This document shows positions 26,964 through 35,139 of a stretch of DNA of 64,000 nucleotides, one piece after another. This stretch comes from an uncultured Lachnospira sp. (GTDB taxonomy: Bacteria; Bacillota; Clostridia; Lachnospirales; Lachnospiraceae), in assembly GCA_934359185.1 (NCBI GenBank), contig CAKRLE010000008.1, positions 62,001 through 126,000 of the forward strand. Direction: 5' to 3'. The position numbers and the translations under genes were made by a program. The first letter of the stretch is position 1. Every line of letters begins with the position of its first letter. The notes below the pieces were generated by a model. It did not search any database and was not told where the DNA came from. It saw only the letters and a program-made list of their open reading frames with translations.

Positions 26964-27938
26964 ATGCTTTATTTTCCAGATAATTATTTTAATGATGAAA
27001 TAAGATGTGATTTTCATATTGAATCCAAAATGAAACATGCGTGGGCTGCGCAGCTTGAAGTTCTTGAAGAAATCCGACATGTATGCAACAAATGTAACAT
27101 TCGTTTCTTTGCTGACTGGGGTACACTTCTTGGAGCTGTACGACACAATGGATTCATTCCATGGGATGATGACCTTGATATAGGAATGTTACGAGATGAC
27201 TATAACCGCTTTCTTGAACTTGCGCCATCTATGTTGTCATCATTCTATGAACTTAAAAGCCTGTACAATGACCCTTTACACGACAATGTCAAATGCCGTG
27301 TAATCAATGGCCGTTATATGAATTTCAGCAAAGATCATCTTACTAATTTCCATAATTGTCCATATGTTGTCGGTATTGATATATTTCCCATTGATTATAT
27401 TCCTTCTGACTTCAATGCAATGAATGAACAATTAAAAGAAATCGAACTGGTTCTGTCTGCTGCAGGCAGCCTTCCTGAAGACAAAGCCGTCACCAGGGAG
27501 CAGATTAATCTTGTTGAAAATATCCAGCAGACCTTTCATGTGACATTTAATCCTCGCAACAGATTATTTCATGAATTAAAAAAGCTTGTTGATATTCTCA
27601 GTTCAAAATACACTGCCAAAGAATCCTGCGAGGTATGCTCCATGATTGATTTAGCTGGTGGGTGGAATTACCATGTTCCAATTGACTGCTATAAGGATAT
27701 TACTGATATGCCTTTTGAAAATACAACAATTCCTGTTCCTATAGGTTATGATACTATTTTAAAAATAAAATATGGTGAGGGATATATGACACCATTGAAT
27801 ACCGGCAGCTCTCACGACTATCCATTCTATGCCAAGCAGGAACAAGCGTTAAAATCTGTTATTGAATCTGAATTTAACACTTCAATCACAGATGATGAGC
27901 TTGATGCTCTTATTGATGCCAAAATTAAAGGAGCGTGA
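26964..27938 (+). CDS. LicD-family phosphotransferase (copy 1)
   Basis: A 324-residue nucleotidyltransferase-fold protein of the LicD family, whose known members transfer phosphocholine or a similar phospho-alcohol from a CDP donor to a glycan. The core reads FADWGTLLGAVRHNGFIPWD and DDLDIGM, with the paired aspartates that bind metal. The C-terminal SHDYPFYAKQEQA block matches the second LicD near the flagellin. It ends two bases before the convergent TIM-barrel gene. The phospho-alcohol is unknown; choline is not suggested by any neighbouring choline gene. Confidence 0.88.
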   Translation: MLYFPDNYFNDEIRCDFHIESKMKHAWAAQLEVLEEIRHVCNKCNIRFFADWGTLLGAVRHNGFIPWDDDLDIGMLRDDYNRFLELAPSMLSSFYELKSLYNDPLHDNVKCRVINGRYMNFSKDHLTNFHNCPYVVGIDIFPIDYIPSDFNAMNEQLKEIELVLSAAGSLPEDKAVTREQINLVENIQQTFHVTFNPRNRLFHELKKLVDILSSKYTAKESCEVCSMIDLAGGWNYHVPIDCYKDITDMPFENTTIPVPIGYDTILKIKYGEGYMTPLNTGSSHDYPFYAKQEQALKSVIESEFNTSITDDELDALIDAKIKGA

Positions 27939-27954
27939 TTTTATAATCCGCTCC
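27930..27954. terminator. hairpin across two convergent stop codons
   Basis: GGAGCG...CGCTCC plus inner GATT/AATC around a TTAT loop forms a stem with one bulged base. It covers both stop codons. On the minus strand it is followed by TTTAATTTTGG, so it probably ends the minus operon; the plus side has no T run. Confidence 0.55.
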
Positions 27955-28858
27955 AGTACTCTCCTATATCATGAATTGTTTTTAACACTGTTTCCTGCAT
28001 ACTCATTGGAAAACTATTCATTGTTGGATATGTTTCAAAACTTAAAGTTCCTTTAAAACTAATCTCTTTTAATGCTTTCATTATGCCATTCCAATCCTGG
28101 CCAGATAATGAATCATCTCCAAATGAATATGGCAGCTGATGCAGGTCACCTTTTGCATCATTCTCATGAAGATGCAGTGCTTTAAGCCTGCTGCCAATTA
28201 TATGAATAAATTCCACAGGGTCACGCTTTACAAGCTGTAGATGTCCCGCATCAAGACAGAATCCGAACAACTCCTGTCCCGCATATTCATTAAGCGTGTC
28301 TATATATCTGACCGCTTCTTCTGGATCAGCGCAAACACCTTCTACAAGCCGTTCTCCAAGTCCTTCATACAGATTCTCAAAACATATACCCACATTACAC
28401 TGTTTAAGTATTGGCACAAGCATTTTGAAATATTCAATATTTGTATTAAATTCTGTCATTTTATTATACTTATACTGCATTTTAAATGGATGTACAACAA
28501 CCCATGGTACGCCAAGAACTTCCGCTATGACAAGACTTTTAGGAATTACCTCTCCCTGCATATAATCATTCTGTTTTCCCCTGCCTTCAACTCTCACGGG
28601 ATATGGCGCATGCATCTGAGATGCCTTTATTCCATACTTCTCCATTGCCATTCTGTACTGCATAAAATACTGCAAAAGATTGTTAATATCTTCACTAAAG
28701 AATCCATTTAATTTACCTGCATACAAATCTGAATTCTTAAGGAACGCATCTATATTAATATCAACGCAGTCAAATCCAGCCTCGTGAATCATACAGAACG
28801 CTTCATCAATATCTTTTTCTGGAAGTAATCCTTTTGTCTGAACTCCTACTTTATACAT
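27941..28858 (-). CDS. sugar phosphate isomerase/epimerase-like TIM-barrel protein
   Basis: A 305-residue AP-endonuclease-2-type TIM barrel (xylose isomerase-like superfamily). The metal-binding pattern is clear: WVVVHPFKMQ, ICFENLYEG, GFCLDAGHLQL, LHLHENDAKGDLHQLPYSFG and a final SFET. Enzymes of this kind isomerise or epimerise sugars and polyols. It is the last gene of the run that starts downstream of flagellin 1, 15 bases after another TIM-like gene. It probably acts on the polyol or keto-sugar handled by the two oxidoreductase fusions; the substrate is unknown. Confidence 0.82.
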   Translation of the reverse strand: MYKVGVQTKGLLPEKDIDEAFCMIHEAGFDCVDINIDAFLKNSDLYAGKLNGFFSEDINNLLQYFMQYRMAMEKYGIKASQMHAPYPVRVEGRGKQNDYMQGEVIPKSLVIAEVLGVPWVVVHPFKMQYKYNKMTEFNTNIEYFKMLVPILKQCNVGICFENLYEGLGERLVEGVCADPEEAVRYIDTLNEYAGQELFGFCLDAGHLQLVKRDPVEFIHIIGSRLKALHLHENDAKGDLHQLPYSFGDDSLSGQDWNGIMKALKEISFKGTLSFETYPTMNSFPMSMQETVLKTIHDIGEYWSGL

Positions 28859-28873
28859 CTTTCCCCTCCATGT

Positions 28874-29941
28874 CTATATATAATACTGGTCAATGAAACA
28901 GTCATACTCTATGCCCATATTTTTAAGCTGTTTTCCGATTGGTTCATAATTTATATTACATATCCAGACATTTCTTTCCTCTGGCGGAATATCAAGAATA
29001 GCATCAGGTGATTTTATCTCTATACCCAGACGCTCCTCACCCCACACCTCTTTATTATTATCCACTATAAACTTCGGTGGGTACTTATCGCCAAATTTTA
29101 TCATATAATCCCTGAACATATTGCCAGCTCCAAAAAGTATCAGCTGCCTGCCATCCTGGTTCAGTTTATCTGCAAATCCGAATTCCTTTTCCCACTCAGC
29201 AGCCATTCCTTCAAGAAGCCTTATCATGCTGTGATGCAGGACAGCAGGCGTTCTCTTCCATGTCCCCACATTGTTAAACACTATAAAGCCACTAAAATCA
29301 TACTTAATAAGCATACCTATAACTCTATATATATCTGTAGCCCTCACACCCCTGCCAACAGTAAATGTAAATGGCATCTGTGCCACATCTTCAACTCCGT
29401 CATTATCATTGACATGCACAAGAACAAGACACGACATACAATCTTCAACAAACGCCTTAAGATTGCTTCCTAAAAGATTAGCAGTTCCAATATCTGCACA
29501 GATTCCAACATTATCATAATTATATGTACATCTGATATCAGATACTATTGTACATAGCCTGCTGCCTTCTGAAAATGGTCCATATATATACGAATCCTTC
29601 TGTTTAATATTACTATTCTCTATCAGAAGCGTCATTCCATAAATCTTTATTATGTCTATAGTGTTATCCAGTAATGACATCAGCTGCGTTACATCTTTTA
29701 TATTTTTTGTCTCTAATACGATATATATACAGCCAGCACTGCTAAGGCATTTAAGCATAGACTCTGTTATATCTCCATCTATAACCGGATTCCACACTGC
29801 ACCTTTTATATGTATATCTTTATTTTCTTTAAAGATATCATCTATCTCTGCGATCCGGATTTCTATCGACTCATTCAATATACTCCCTGCCACAGCCCAT
29901 TTGTCCATAATATTAAGATATTGTATTCCAGCTTTAAACAT
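28874..29941 (-). CDS. TIM-barrel-like protein fused to a Rossmann-like domain
   Basis: A 355-residue protein. Residues about 1-250 resemble a degenerate AP-endonuclease-2-type barrel (VGICADIGTANLLGSNLKAF; VLVHVNDNDGVEDVAQMPFT). Residues about 262-355 form a separate domain starting QLILFGAGNMFRDYMIKFGD and continuing FIVDNNKEVWGEE, of the kind found at the end of some capsule and sugar-modifying proteins. The barrel keeps fewer metal ligands than its neighbour, so it may be regulatory or have a changed activity. It lies 11 bases after the MocA-GDPD fusion. Confidence 0.65.
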   Translation of the reverse strand: MFKAGIQYLNIMDKWAVAGSILNESIEIRIAEIDDIFKENKDIHIKGAVWNPVIDGDITESMLKCLSSAGCIYIVLETKNIKDVTQLMSLLDNTIDIIKIYGMTLLIENSNIKQKDSYIYGPFSEGSRLCTIVSDIRCTYNYDNVGICADIGTANLLGSNLKAFVEDCMSCLVLVHVNDNDGVEDVAQMPFTFTVGRGVRATDIYRVIGMLIKYDFSGFIVFNNVGTWKRTPAVLHHSMIRLLEGMAAEWEKEFGFADKLNQDGRQLILFGAGNMFRDYMIKFGDKYPPKFIVDNNKEVWGEERLGIEIKSPDAILDIPPEERNVWICNINYEPIGKQLKNMGIEYDCFIDQYYI

Positions 29942-29952
29942 ATGTATCTCCT

Positions 29953-31737
29953 CTATAAATATCTTTCTGGCACATTAGTAATTATATCTGTTACACCATA
30001 TGCTCTGTATCTTGTAAGATCATCCTCCTTAAGTACTCTTCCATCTTCAAAAAATGGTTCTTCAAAGTTCCATGCTCTTACCGGTTTTCCTTTGAAGTCA
30101 TCCGGTATCTCTGCTCCCATAGATATTATAGCAGGATGAAGTGCATCAGCATTTGTCTGTCTTCCATACATGATACAGTCATCAATATATGATGCCAGCA
30201 TTCCAGTCTTAACATTCTTATCTATCTTTTTCATCAACGCAACCGATTCTGGCAGAAATGATGAATACACAATATAATCCTGCAATCCATACCTTGATAC
30301 AATATCATATGTATCTCTCTCTATGCCTTCATATCGTATATTGCTTGTCTTTAATTCTATATTAATAAGCAGTCCGTTCTTTTCACAATATGGTTTGAGA
30401 AGCATGAGTACCTCTTCCAATGTAGGTATCTTCGTATATGTGTTACCGCCCTGTGCATTCTTCCCTGCATATATATTGAGCTTCTTTATTTCTTCCAATG
30501 TATACTCGCACACATTCCTATTACCATCTGTAACGCGCCTTACATTTTCATCATGAAATACAACAACCTGCTTATCACTTGTGTACTGGACATCAAGCTC
30601 TATTCCAGTTATACCTTTAAGTTTCGCTGCAGCTTCAAAACTTTCAAGAGTATTCTCAGGATATCTCATGCTGCAGCCTCTGTGTGCCCATATTCCTGGT
30701 TTTGTCAGCTGCTCATTCTTACTTTCTATATATCCCTGACATAGTTCCCACCAAGGTGCATTCCATTTTACAAACCGCTCCATTATACCTGCCATGGTTA
30801 TGCTCTCATCTTTATGGACACAAATATCATCAATCCCTTTAACACTTTCATCATCTTCTGACAGCATGCCAGATGTTTTCATTACATCTACAAGAAATAT
30901 TGCCATCTCATACTGCAGACCAGAACCTTCATATGGAATTTCATAATTTTCAACAACTGATGCATCTTCATATCTCACCTGAAATTTTGTTGTCATCCAC
31001 CAAGGAGATGGAACCAGTATGTACCCCTTCGTTCCTGTTATAAGAAGCTGCCCTTCACTTTTTGCGCCCATTCCTGTTTTTACAGTTGCAAATGCCTCTT
31101 TAAATCTGAATTCCGCTTTGGTATATATATCTACCCCTCCAAGCTCCCTTACACATTTAAAATCAACTTCCTCGTATTCACATCCCAGCAGACGGAAAAT
31201 TGGAAGCATGCAATAACTTCCAAATTCAAGCATACTGCCATTATATACAGGATTTCTGAACTCTCTTGTATTATTATAAGTAAGTCTGGTAAATGCTGCC
31301 TCAACATCCACAACTCTTCCTATTTTACCACTCTTAACCTGTTCTACCACAGCATTAAATCCTGGACAGAATGCCGTCTTTACTGCCTCTTTTAACACAA
31401 CATTATTCTGTTCTGCAAGTGCATAAAGAAATGCAGCTTCGCTTTTTTTCATTGCAAGAGGTTTTTCACACAAAACATGCTTATCTTTGTTTAACATATA
31501 GCTGCAATATGCAGCATGCGTCTCATGTGGTGATGCTATATATACGATATCAACACATTCAGCCATCTCCTCAAGCTTATCAGTATATTTTTTTATATTA
31601 TGTTTTTGTGCAAACTTTACTGCACTCTCAATTTTAGGATTATATACACATACACATTCCACCTCAAGGCCGTTAAGCCCTGTATTTACCATTCTGTCTG
31701 CAATTCTTCCAGTTCCAATTATTCCTAATCTATACAT
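29953..31737 (-). CDS. Gfo/Idh/MocA oxidoreductase fused to a glycerophosphodiester phosphodiesterase
   Basis: A 594-residue two-domain protein. Residues 1-340 are an NAD(P)-dependent Gfo/Idh/MocA oxidoreductase: GIIGTGRIAD at 5-14 and the EKP motif with catalytic Lys at about 91-93. Residues about 350-594 are a GDPD domain with all catalytic residues: HR at 353-354, ENT at 361-363, E380 and D382, H395. There is no signal peptide, so it is cytosolic. The start is the ATG at 31737, ten bases after the upstream stop codon. The fusion links oxidation or reduction of a polyol to cleavage of a phosphodiester, possibly a CDP-alcohol or glycerophospho compound. That role is inferred. Confidence 0.9.
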   Translation of the reverse strand: MYRLGIIGTGRIADRMVNTGLNGLEVECVCVYNPKIESAVKFAQKHNIKKYTDKLEEMAECVDIVYIASPHETHAAYCSYMLNKDKHVLCEKPLAMKKSEAAFLYALAEQNNVVLKEAVKTAFCPGFNAVVEQVKSGKIGRVVDVEAAFTRLTYNNTREFRNPVYNGSMLEFGSYCMLPIFRLLGCEYEEVDFKCVRELGGVDIYTKAEFRFKEAFATVKTGMGAKSEGQLLITGTKGYILVPSPWWMTTKFQVRYEDASVVENYEIPYEGSGLQYEMAIFLVDVMKTSGMLSEDDESVKGIDDICVHKDESITMAGIMERFVKWNAPWWELCQGYIESKNEQLTKPGIWAHRGCSMRYPENTLESFEAAAKLKGITGIELDVQYTSDKQVVVFHDENVRRVTDGNRNVCEYTLEEIKKLNIYAGKNAQGGNTYTKIPTLEEVLMLLKPYCEKNGLLINIELKTSNIRYEGIERDTYDIVSRYGLQDYIVYSSFLPESVALMKKIDKNVKTGMLASYIDDCIMYGRQTNADALHPAIISMGAEIPDDFKGKPVRAWNFEEPFFEDGRVLKEDDLTRYRAYGVTDIITNVPERYL

Positions 31738-31747
31738 AACAATACTT

Positions 31748-33094
31748 CTACCCCCGCTTATTTTTTCTTGATTCCATATACCTTTCAATAAATGATGCCA
31801 TAGCTACCGACTCTCCTGCCGTAAGCTTATAATCTTTGCCGCCTATTCCATTTATCTTAGATATAAATTCACCAATTTCATACCTTAATCCATCTCCCTG
31901 AAATGTAGGTTCATAATGTTCAACCCTGTATGAATCCTCATATCTGACATCAAACTGCCTCATAAGCCACCATGGAGATGGTGCTATTATATAGCCTTTG
32001 GTGCCCGATACAACAAGCTGCCCCTCTGTCTTTACTCCTACACCTGTACGCATTGTTGCAAACGCATTGTTATATTTTATGTTAACCTTTGTATATATAT
32101 CTACTCCTTTATCATCTGTCAATGTATCAATATGCATGTCACTGTAATCTGTTCCAAGAAGTTTAATAACAGGAAGCAGTGTGCTTGGTCCAAATTCAAG
32201 AAATGCACCACCATACAAAGAATCTGTGCGTTCTCTTGAACCAGCAGCTGCAAGTCTTGTAAAATTAGCCTCCACATCTATAATACTGCCAATCTTTCCG
32301 CTCTTGGCGACATTTATCAATTGTTGGAAACCCGGACAATATGCCGCTTTAATAGCCTCCATAAGAACCACCGATTTATCTGATGCCAGCCTGTAAAGTT
32401 CCTTACTTTCTTCCATTGTAAATGCAAGCGGCTTCTCACTCAGCACATGTTTTCCAACCGATAACGCATTTTTAGCATAACTATAATGTGTCTCATTAGG
32501 AGATGCTATATATACAGCATCCACTCCATCAAGAAACTGCTCATATGAATCGCTGTATGCCTTGATTTCATATCTTGAAGCAAACGAATCTATATCTTTA
32601 TTTATTGGATCATATACACTCTCTACACTTAATCCACTTACATACTTTGTTTCTGATATAAATCTTGGAACAATTCTTCCAGTTCCAACAACTCCAACTC
32701 TCACAATGTTAAATCTGTCTTTTCTTAACATTGTCGATGATACATTAGGCGTTCTGTCAAGATATATAACCTTACAGAACGAATTAAGGTAATCAAATGT
32801 ACCTATCCAGTCTGAACCTAATGTAAATATATCTACCCCATACTTCTGTATGTCTTCTATCTTCTGTCCATCATGGTCTTCAACAATTATCATGTCAGCA
32901 AACCCTGTCCTGCGGACATTATCAATTCTTTCCATAATAGGATCTACTACATTAACCTTGCCTCTTGCTTCATCAAAATGTTCTGTAGTTACACCTACTA
33001 TAAGATAATCCCCCAGTTCTTTTGCTCTTTTAAGCAGGTTATAATGCCCCTGATGAAACAGATCAAATGTTCCATATGTTATTACCTTCTTCAT
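31748..33094 (-). CDS. cytidylyltransferase fused to a Gfo/Idh/MocA oxidoreductase
   Basis: A 448-residue protein. Residues 1-130 are a glycerol-3-phosphate cytidylyltransferase-like (TagD type) domain, with TYGTFDLFHQGH (HxGH at 14-17) and NVSSTMLR at 117-124. Residues about 131-448 are an oxidoreductase with GVVGTGRI at 134-141 and an EKP motif. The oxidoreductase half is a clear paralogue of the one in the next gene (both have KGYI followed by xPSPWW). The start is the ATG at 33094, five bases after GGAGG. It likely makes a CDP-activated polyol, probably the donor for the LicD proteins. Substrate unknown. Confidence 0.9.
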   Translation of the reverse strand: MKKVITYGTFDLFHQGHYNLLKRAKELGDYLIVGVTTEHFDEARGKVNVVDPIMERIDNVRRTGFADMIIVEDHDGQKIEDIQKYGVDIFTLGSDWIGTFDYLNSFCKVIYLDRTPNVSSTMLRKDRFNIVRVGVVGTGRIVPRFISETKYVSGLSVESVYDPINKDIDSFASRYEIKAYSDSYEQFLDGVDAVYIASPNETHYSYAKNALSVGKHVLSEKPLAFTMEESKELYRLASDKSVVLMEAIKAAYCPGFQQLINVAKSGKIGSIIDVEANFTRLAAAGSRERTDSLYGGAFLEFGPSTLLPVIKLLGTDYSDMHIDTLTDDKGVDIYTKVNIKYNNAFATMRTGVGVKTEGQLVVSGTKGYIIAPSPWWLMRQFDVRYEDSYRVEHYEPTFQGDGLRYEIGEFISKINGIGGKDYKLTAGESVAMASFIERYMESRKNKRG

Positions 33095-33136
33095 CTGCGC
33101 CTCCATGCGATATATGACAGTCCAACTGCCTGGTCA

Positions 33137-34054
33137 TTATAATATTCCTAATGATTCCCATGCCATGTTCTGCTGCTTCTTATAATACGGATAATCGTGG
33201 CTTCCACCACCAAGATATGGAGTTTTCCACCATGGTCCATACTTCTGTCTAAGGATATTTTCATATCCTATCGGTACAGGAAGTGATATATACTCAAACG
33301 GCATCTGTATAGAATCTGCATAATATTCTTTAGGATACACATCTGACTTTCTAAGGCCGGCATGATCTGGCATAAGTGCAACCATTGTGGCCTCCTCTTC
33401 TGAATACATCATTGACAGCCTTTCCTGAAGTTTCAGAAGCTGGTTCACGATATCTTTGCTATAATCAAATTTTACCCCACACATTTCTTCAATGCCTTTT
33501 ATCGTAGCCATCTTTTCTTCTTCTGATTCTTCTCCATTATCATATGATGCAGCGGTAACTCCTACTATACCAACAAGGCTGCACACATCTGCATCTTCCT
33601 CCTCTGTTGGTGCAAGATAGTCAAGCGGAAATATATCAATGCCAGGAACATATGGAAATCCATAAAATTCTTTAAGATGCTCCGGGTCATAATTTACACT
33701 TCTGCCAGTAACAACATGTGCAAGCATATGATGCCAGCTGACGTCATTATGTATATTTACTATCTCCCAGCCCTCAGGCAGTTCCTTAGGTGCTACAAGG
33801 CAGAATTTATTGAAATCCGGTCGTTTCATCGTTATATCAACATCATCATCCCATGGAACAAATCCGTGATGTCTTACCGTACCAAGAAGTGTTCCCCAAT
33901 CTGCAAAATATTGTATATCATATTTTTTGCAGATTCTGTCTATCTCCGCAAGAATCTTTATCATACATGCCCAGTTCTTTTTCATCATGCTTTCAACATA
34001 AAACCCTTCACGAATCTCGCCTTTAAAGAAATTTTCTGGTATCTTAATATCCAT
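33137..34054 (-). CDS. LicD-family phosphotransferase (copy 2)
   Basis: A 305-residue paralogue of the LicD at 26964-27938, with FADWGTLLGTVRHHGFVPWD, DDVDITMKRPDF and the C-terminal GGGSHDYPYYKKQQ. It follows flagellin 1 by about 90 bases, beyond a terminator hairpin, and precedes the cytidylyltransferase fusion by 42. It may be expressed by readthrough from the flagellin promoter, since no sigma-A promoter was seen before it. It probably uses the CDP-alcohol made by the next gene and adds a phospho-alcohol to a glycan. Confidence 0.88.
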   Translation of the reverse strand: MDIKIPENFFKGEIREGFYVESMMKKNWACMIKILAEIDRICKKYDIQYFADWGTLLGTVRHHGFVPWDDDVDITMKRPDFNKFCLVAPKELPEGWEIVNIHNDVSWHHMLAHVVTGRSVNYDPEHLKEFYGFPYVPGIDIFPLDYLAPTEEEDADVCSLVGIVGVTAASYDNGEESEEEKMATIKGIEEMCGVKFDYSKDIVNQLLKLQERLSMMYSEEEATMVALMPDHAGLRKSDVYPKEYYADSIQMPFEYISLPVPIGYENILRQKYGPWWKTPYLGGGSHDYPYYKKQQNMAWESLGIL

Positions 34055-34091
34055 ATTCTATCCCTCTGATTACTGTATTTTGATTTAAAAA

Positions 34092-34115
34092 AGGGACTGA
34101 CATATGCCAGTCCCT
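34092..34115 (-). terminator. intrinsic terminator of flagellin 1
   Basis: AGGGACTG and CAGTCCCT form a perfect 8-bp stem, followed by TTTTTTAAAT on the minus strand. Readthrough would reach the licD operon. Confidence 0.88.
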
Positions 34116-34143
34116 GATTGATAAATTTCTAATGTTATTATGA

Positions 34144-34956
34144 TTACTGGAGAAGTGAAAGAACACCCTGTGTCTGCTGATTTGCCTGTGAAAGCATTGA
34201 CTGGCCAGCCTGTGAAAGGATATTGTTCTTTGAGTACTGAACCATCTCATCAGCCATATCTGTATCACGGATACGTGACTCAGCTGCCTGTGTATTCTCA
34301 GATGTTGTATCAAGGTTGTTAATTGTATGCTCAAGTCTGTTCTGAAGAGCACCAAGCTTAGATCTCTGTGTAGATACCTTATCGATAGCAACCTGAATCT
34401 TAGACATTGCTTCACCTGCACCTGAGAATGAAGATACCTTAAGTCCATTAACACCAAGTGATGTTGCATTCATGTTACTTACAGAGATAGAGATTGACTG
34501 TCCTGAAAGCGAACCAATCTGAAGATTCTTCTTAGAAAAACTTCCATCTAAAAGATTCTGCGTATTAAACTGTGTTGTTGAACGGATTCTGTCGATCTCT
34601 GATGTTAACTGATCAACTTCCTGCTGAATAGCTTTACGATCTGAACTTGTATTAGTATCATTAGCAGCCTGTGTTGCTAACTCGTTCATTCTCTGAAGAA
34701 TTGAATGTGTCTCATTAAGAGCACCTTCAGCTACCTGAATAAGAGAGATACCATCCTGAGCATTATCAGATGCCTTATTAAGACCTCTGATCTGGCTTCT
34801 CATCTTCTCTGAGATTGAAAGACCAGCTGCATCATCTGCTGCACGGTTAATTCTATAACCTGATGATAACTTCTCTGTTGACTTTGACAGTGAGCTTGTT
34901 ACTCCGTTTAACTGTCTGCTTGTGTTCATTGCTGATAAATTGTGCTGTACTACCAT
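34144..34956 (-). CDS. fliC: flagellin (copy 1)
   Basis: Filament protein of 270 residues with only the conserved D0 and D1 regions: the N terminus begins [20 protein letters not shown] and the C terminus ends in [17 protein letters not shown] plus a short tail. There is no variable D2/D3 insert. The start is the ATG at 34956, after GGGAGG. It differs from copy 2 at only about a dozen residues. It has its own sigma-28 promoter, a leader hairpin with GGA in the loop, and a terminator. Serine- and threonine-rich stretches in the middle are possible glycosylation sites. Confidence 0.97.
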   Translation of the reverse strand: MVVQHNLSAMNTSRQLNGVTSSLSKSTEKLSSGYRINRAADDAAGLSISEKMRSQIRGLNKASDNAQDGISLIQVAEGALNETHSILQRMNELATQAANDTNTSSDRKAIQQEVDQLTSEIDRIRSTTQFNTQNLLDGSFSKKNLQIGSLSGQSISISVSNMNATSLGVNGLKVSSFSGAGEAMSKIQVAIDKVSTQRSKLGALQNRLEHTINNLDTTSENTQAAESRIRDTDMADEMVQYSKNNILSQAGQSMLSQANQQTQGVLSLLQ

Positions 34957-35000
34957 AATTAATTCCTCCCTGATATTCAATCATCCATTTTGATTATTAA

Positions 35001-35015
35001 GCAGTTCCTAACTGC
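35001..35015 (-). promoter_or_regulatory. candidate CsrA-binding hairpin, flagellin 1 leader
   Basis: The minus-strand RNA GCAGTTAGGAACTGC has a 5-bp stem with loop UAGGA. A second GGA lies in the GGGAGG ribosome binding site 30-40 bases downstream. This is the two-site layout known for CsrA control of hag in Bacillus subtilis. Confidence 0.65.
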
Positions 35016-35094
35016 ATATATATGTGATTTTCAAAACCACTTTATAAACAAATAAACCATCCATTTTTATTTGTTCATCATTTACTTGTTTTAT

Positions 35095-35121
35095 ATATCG
35101 GAGGTATCTCAAAATACTTAA
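35095..35121 (-). promoter_or_regulatory. sigma-28 promoter of flagellin 1
   Basis: The minus strand has TTAA (35118-35121), a 15-base spacer and TCCGATAT (35095-35102), close to the sigma-D/sigma-28 pattern TAAA-N15-GCCGATAT. It is preceded by GGGG exactly as in flagellin 2. Confidence 0.88.
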
Positions 35122-35139
35122 CCCCATTTTTGAAATTTT

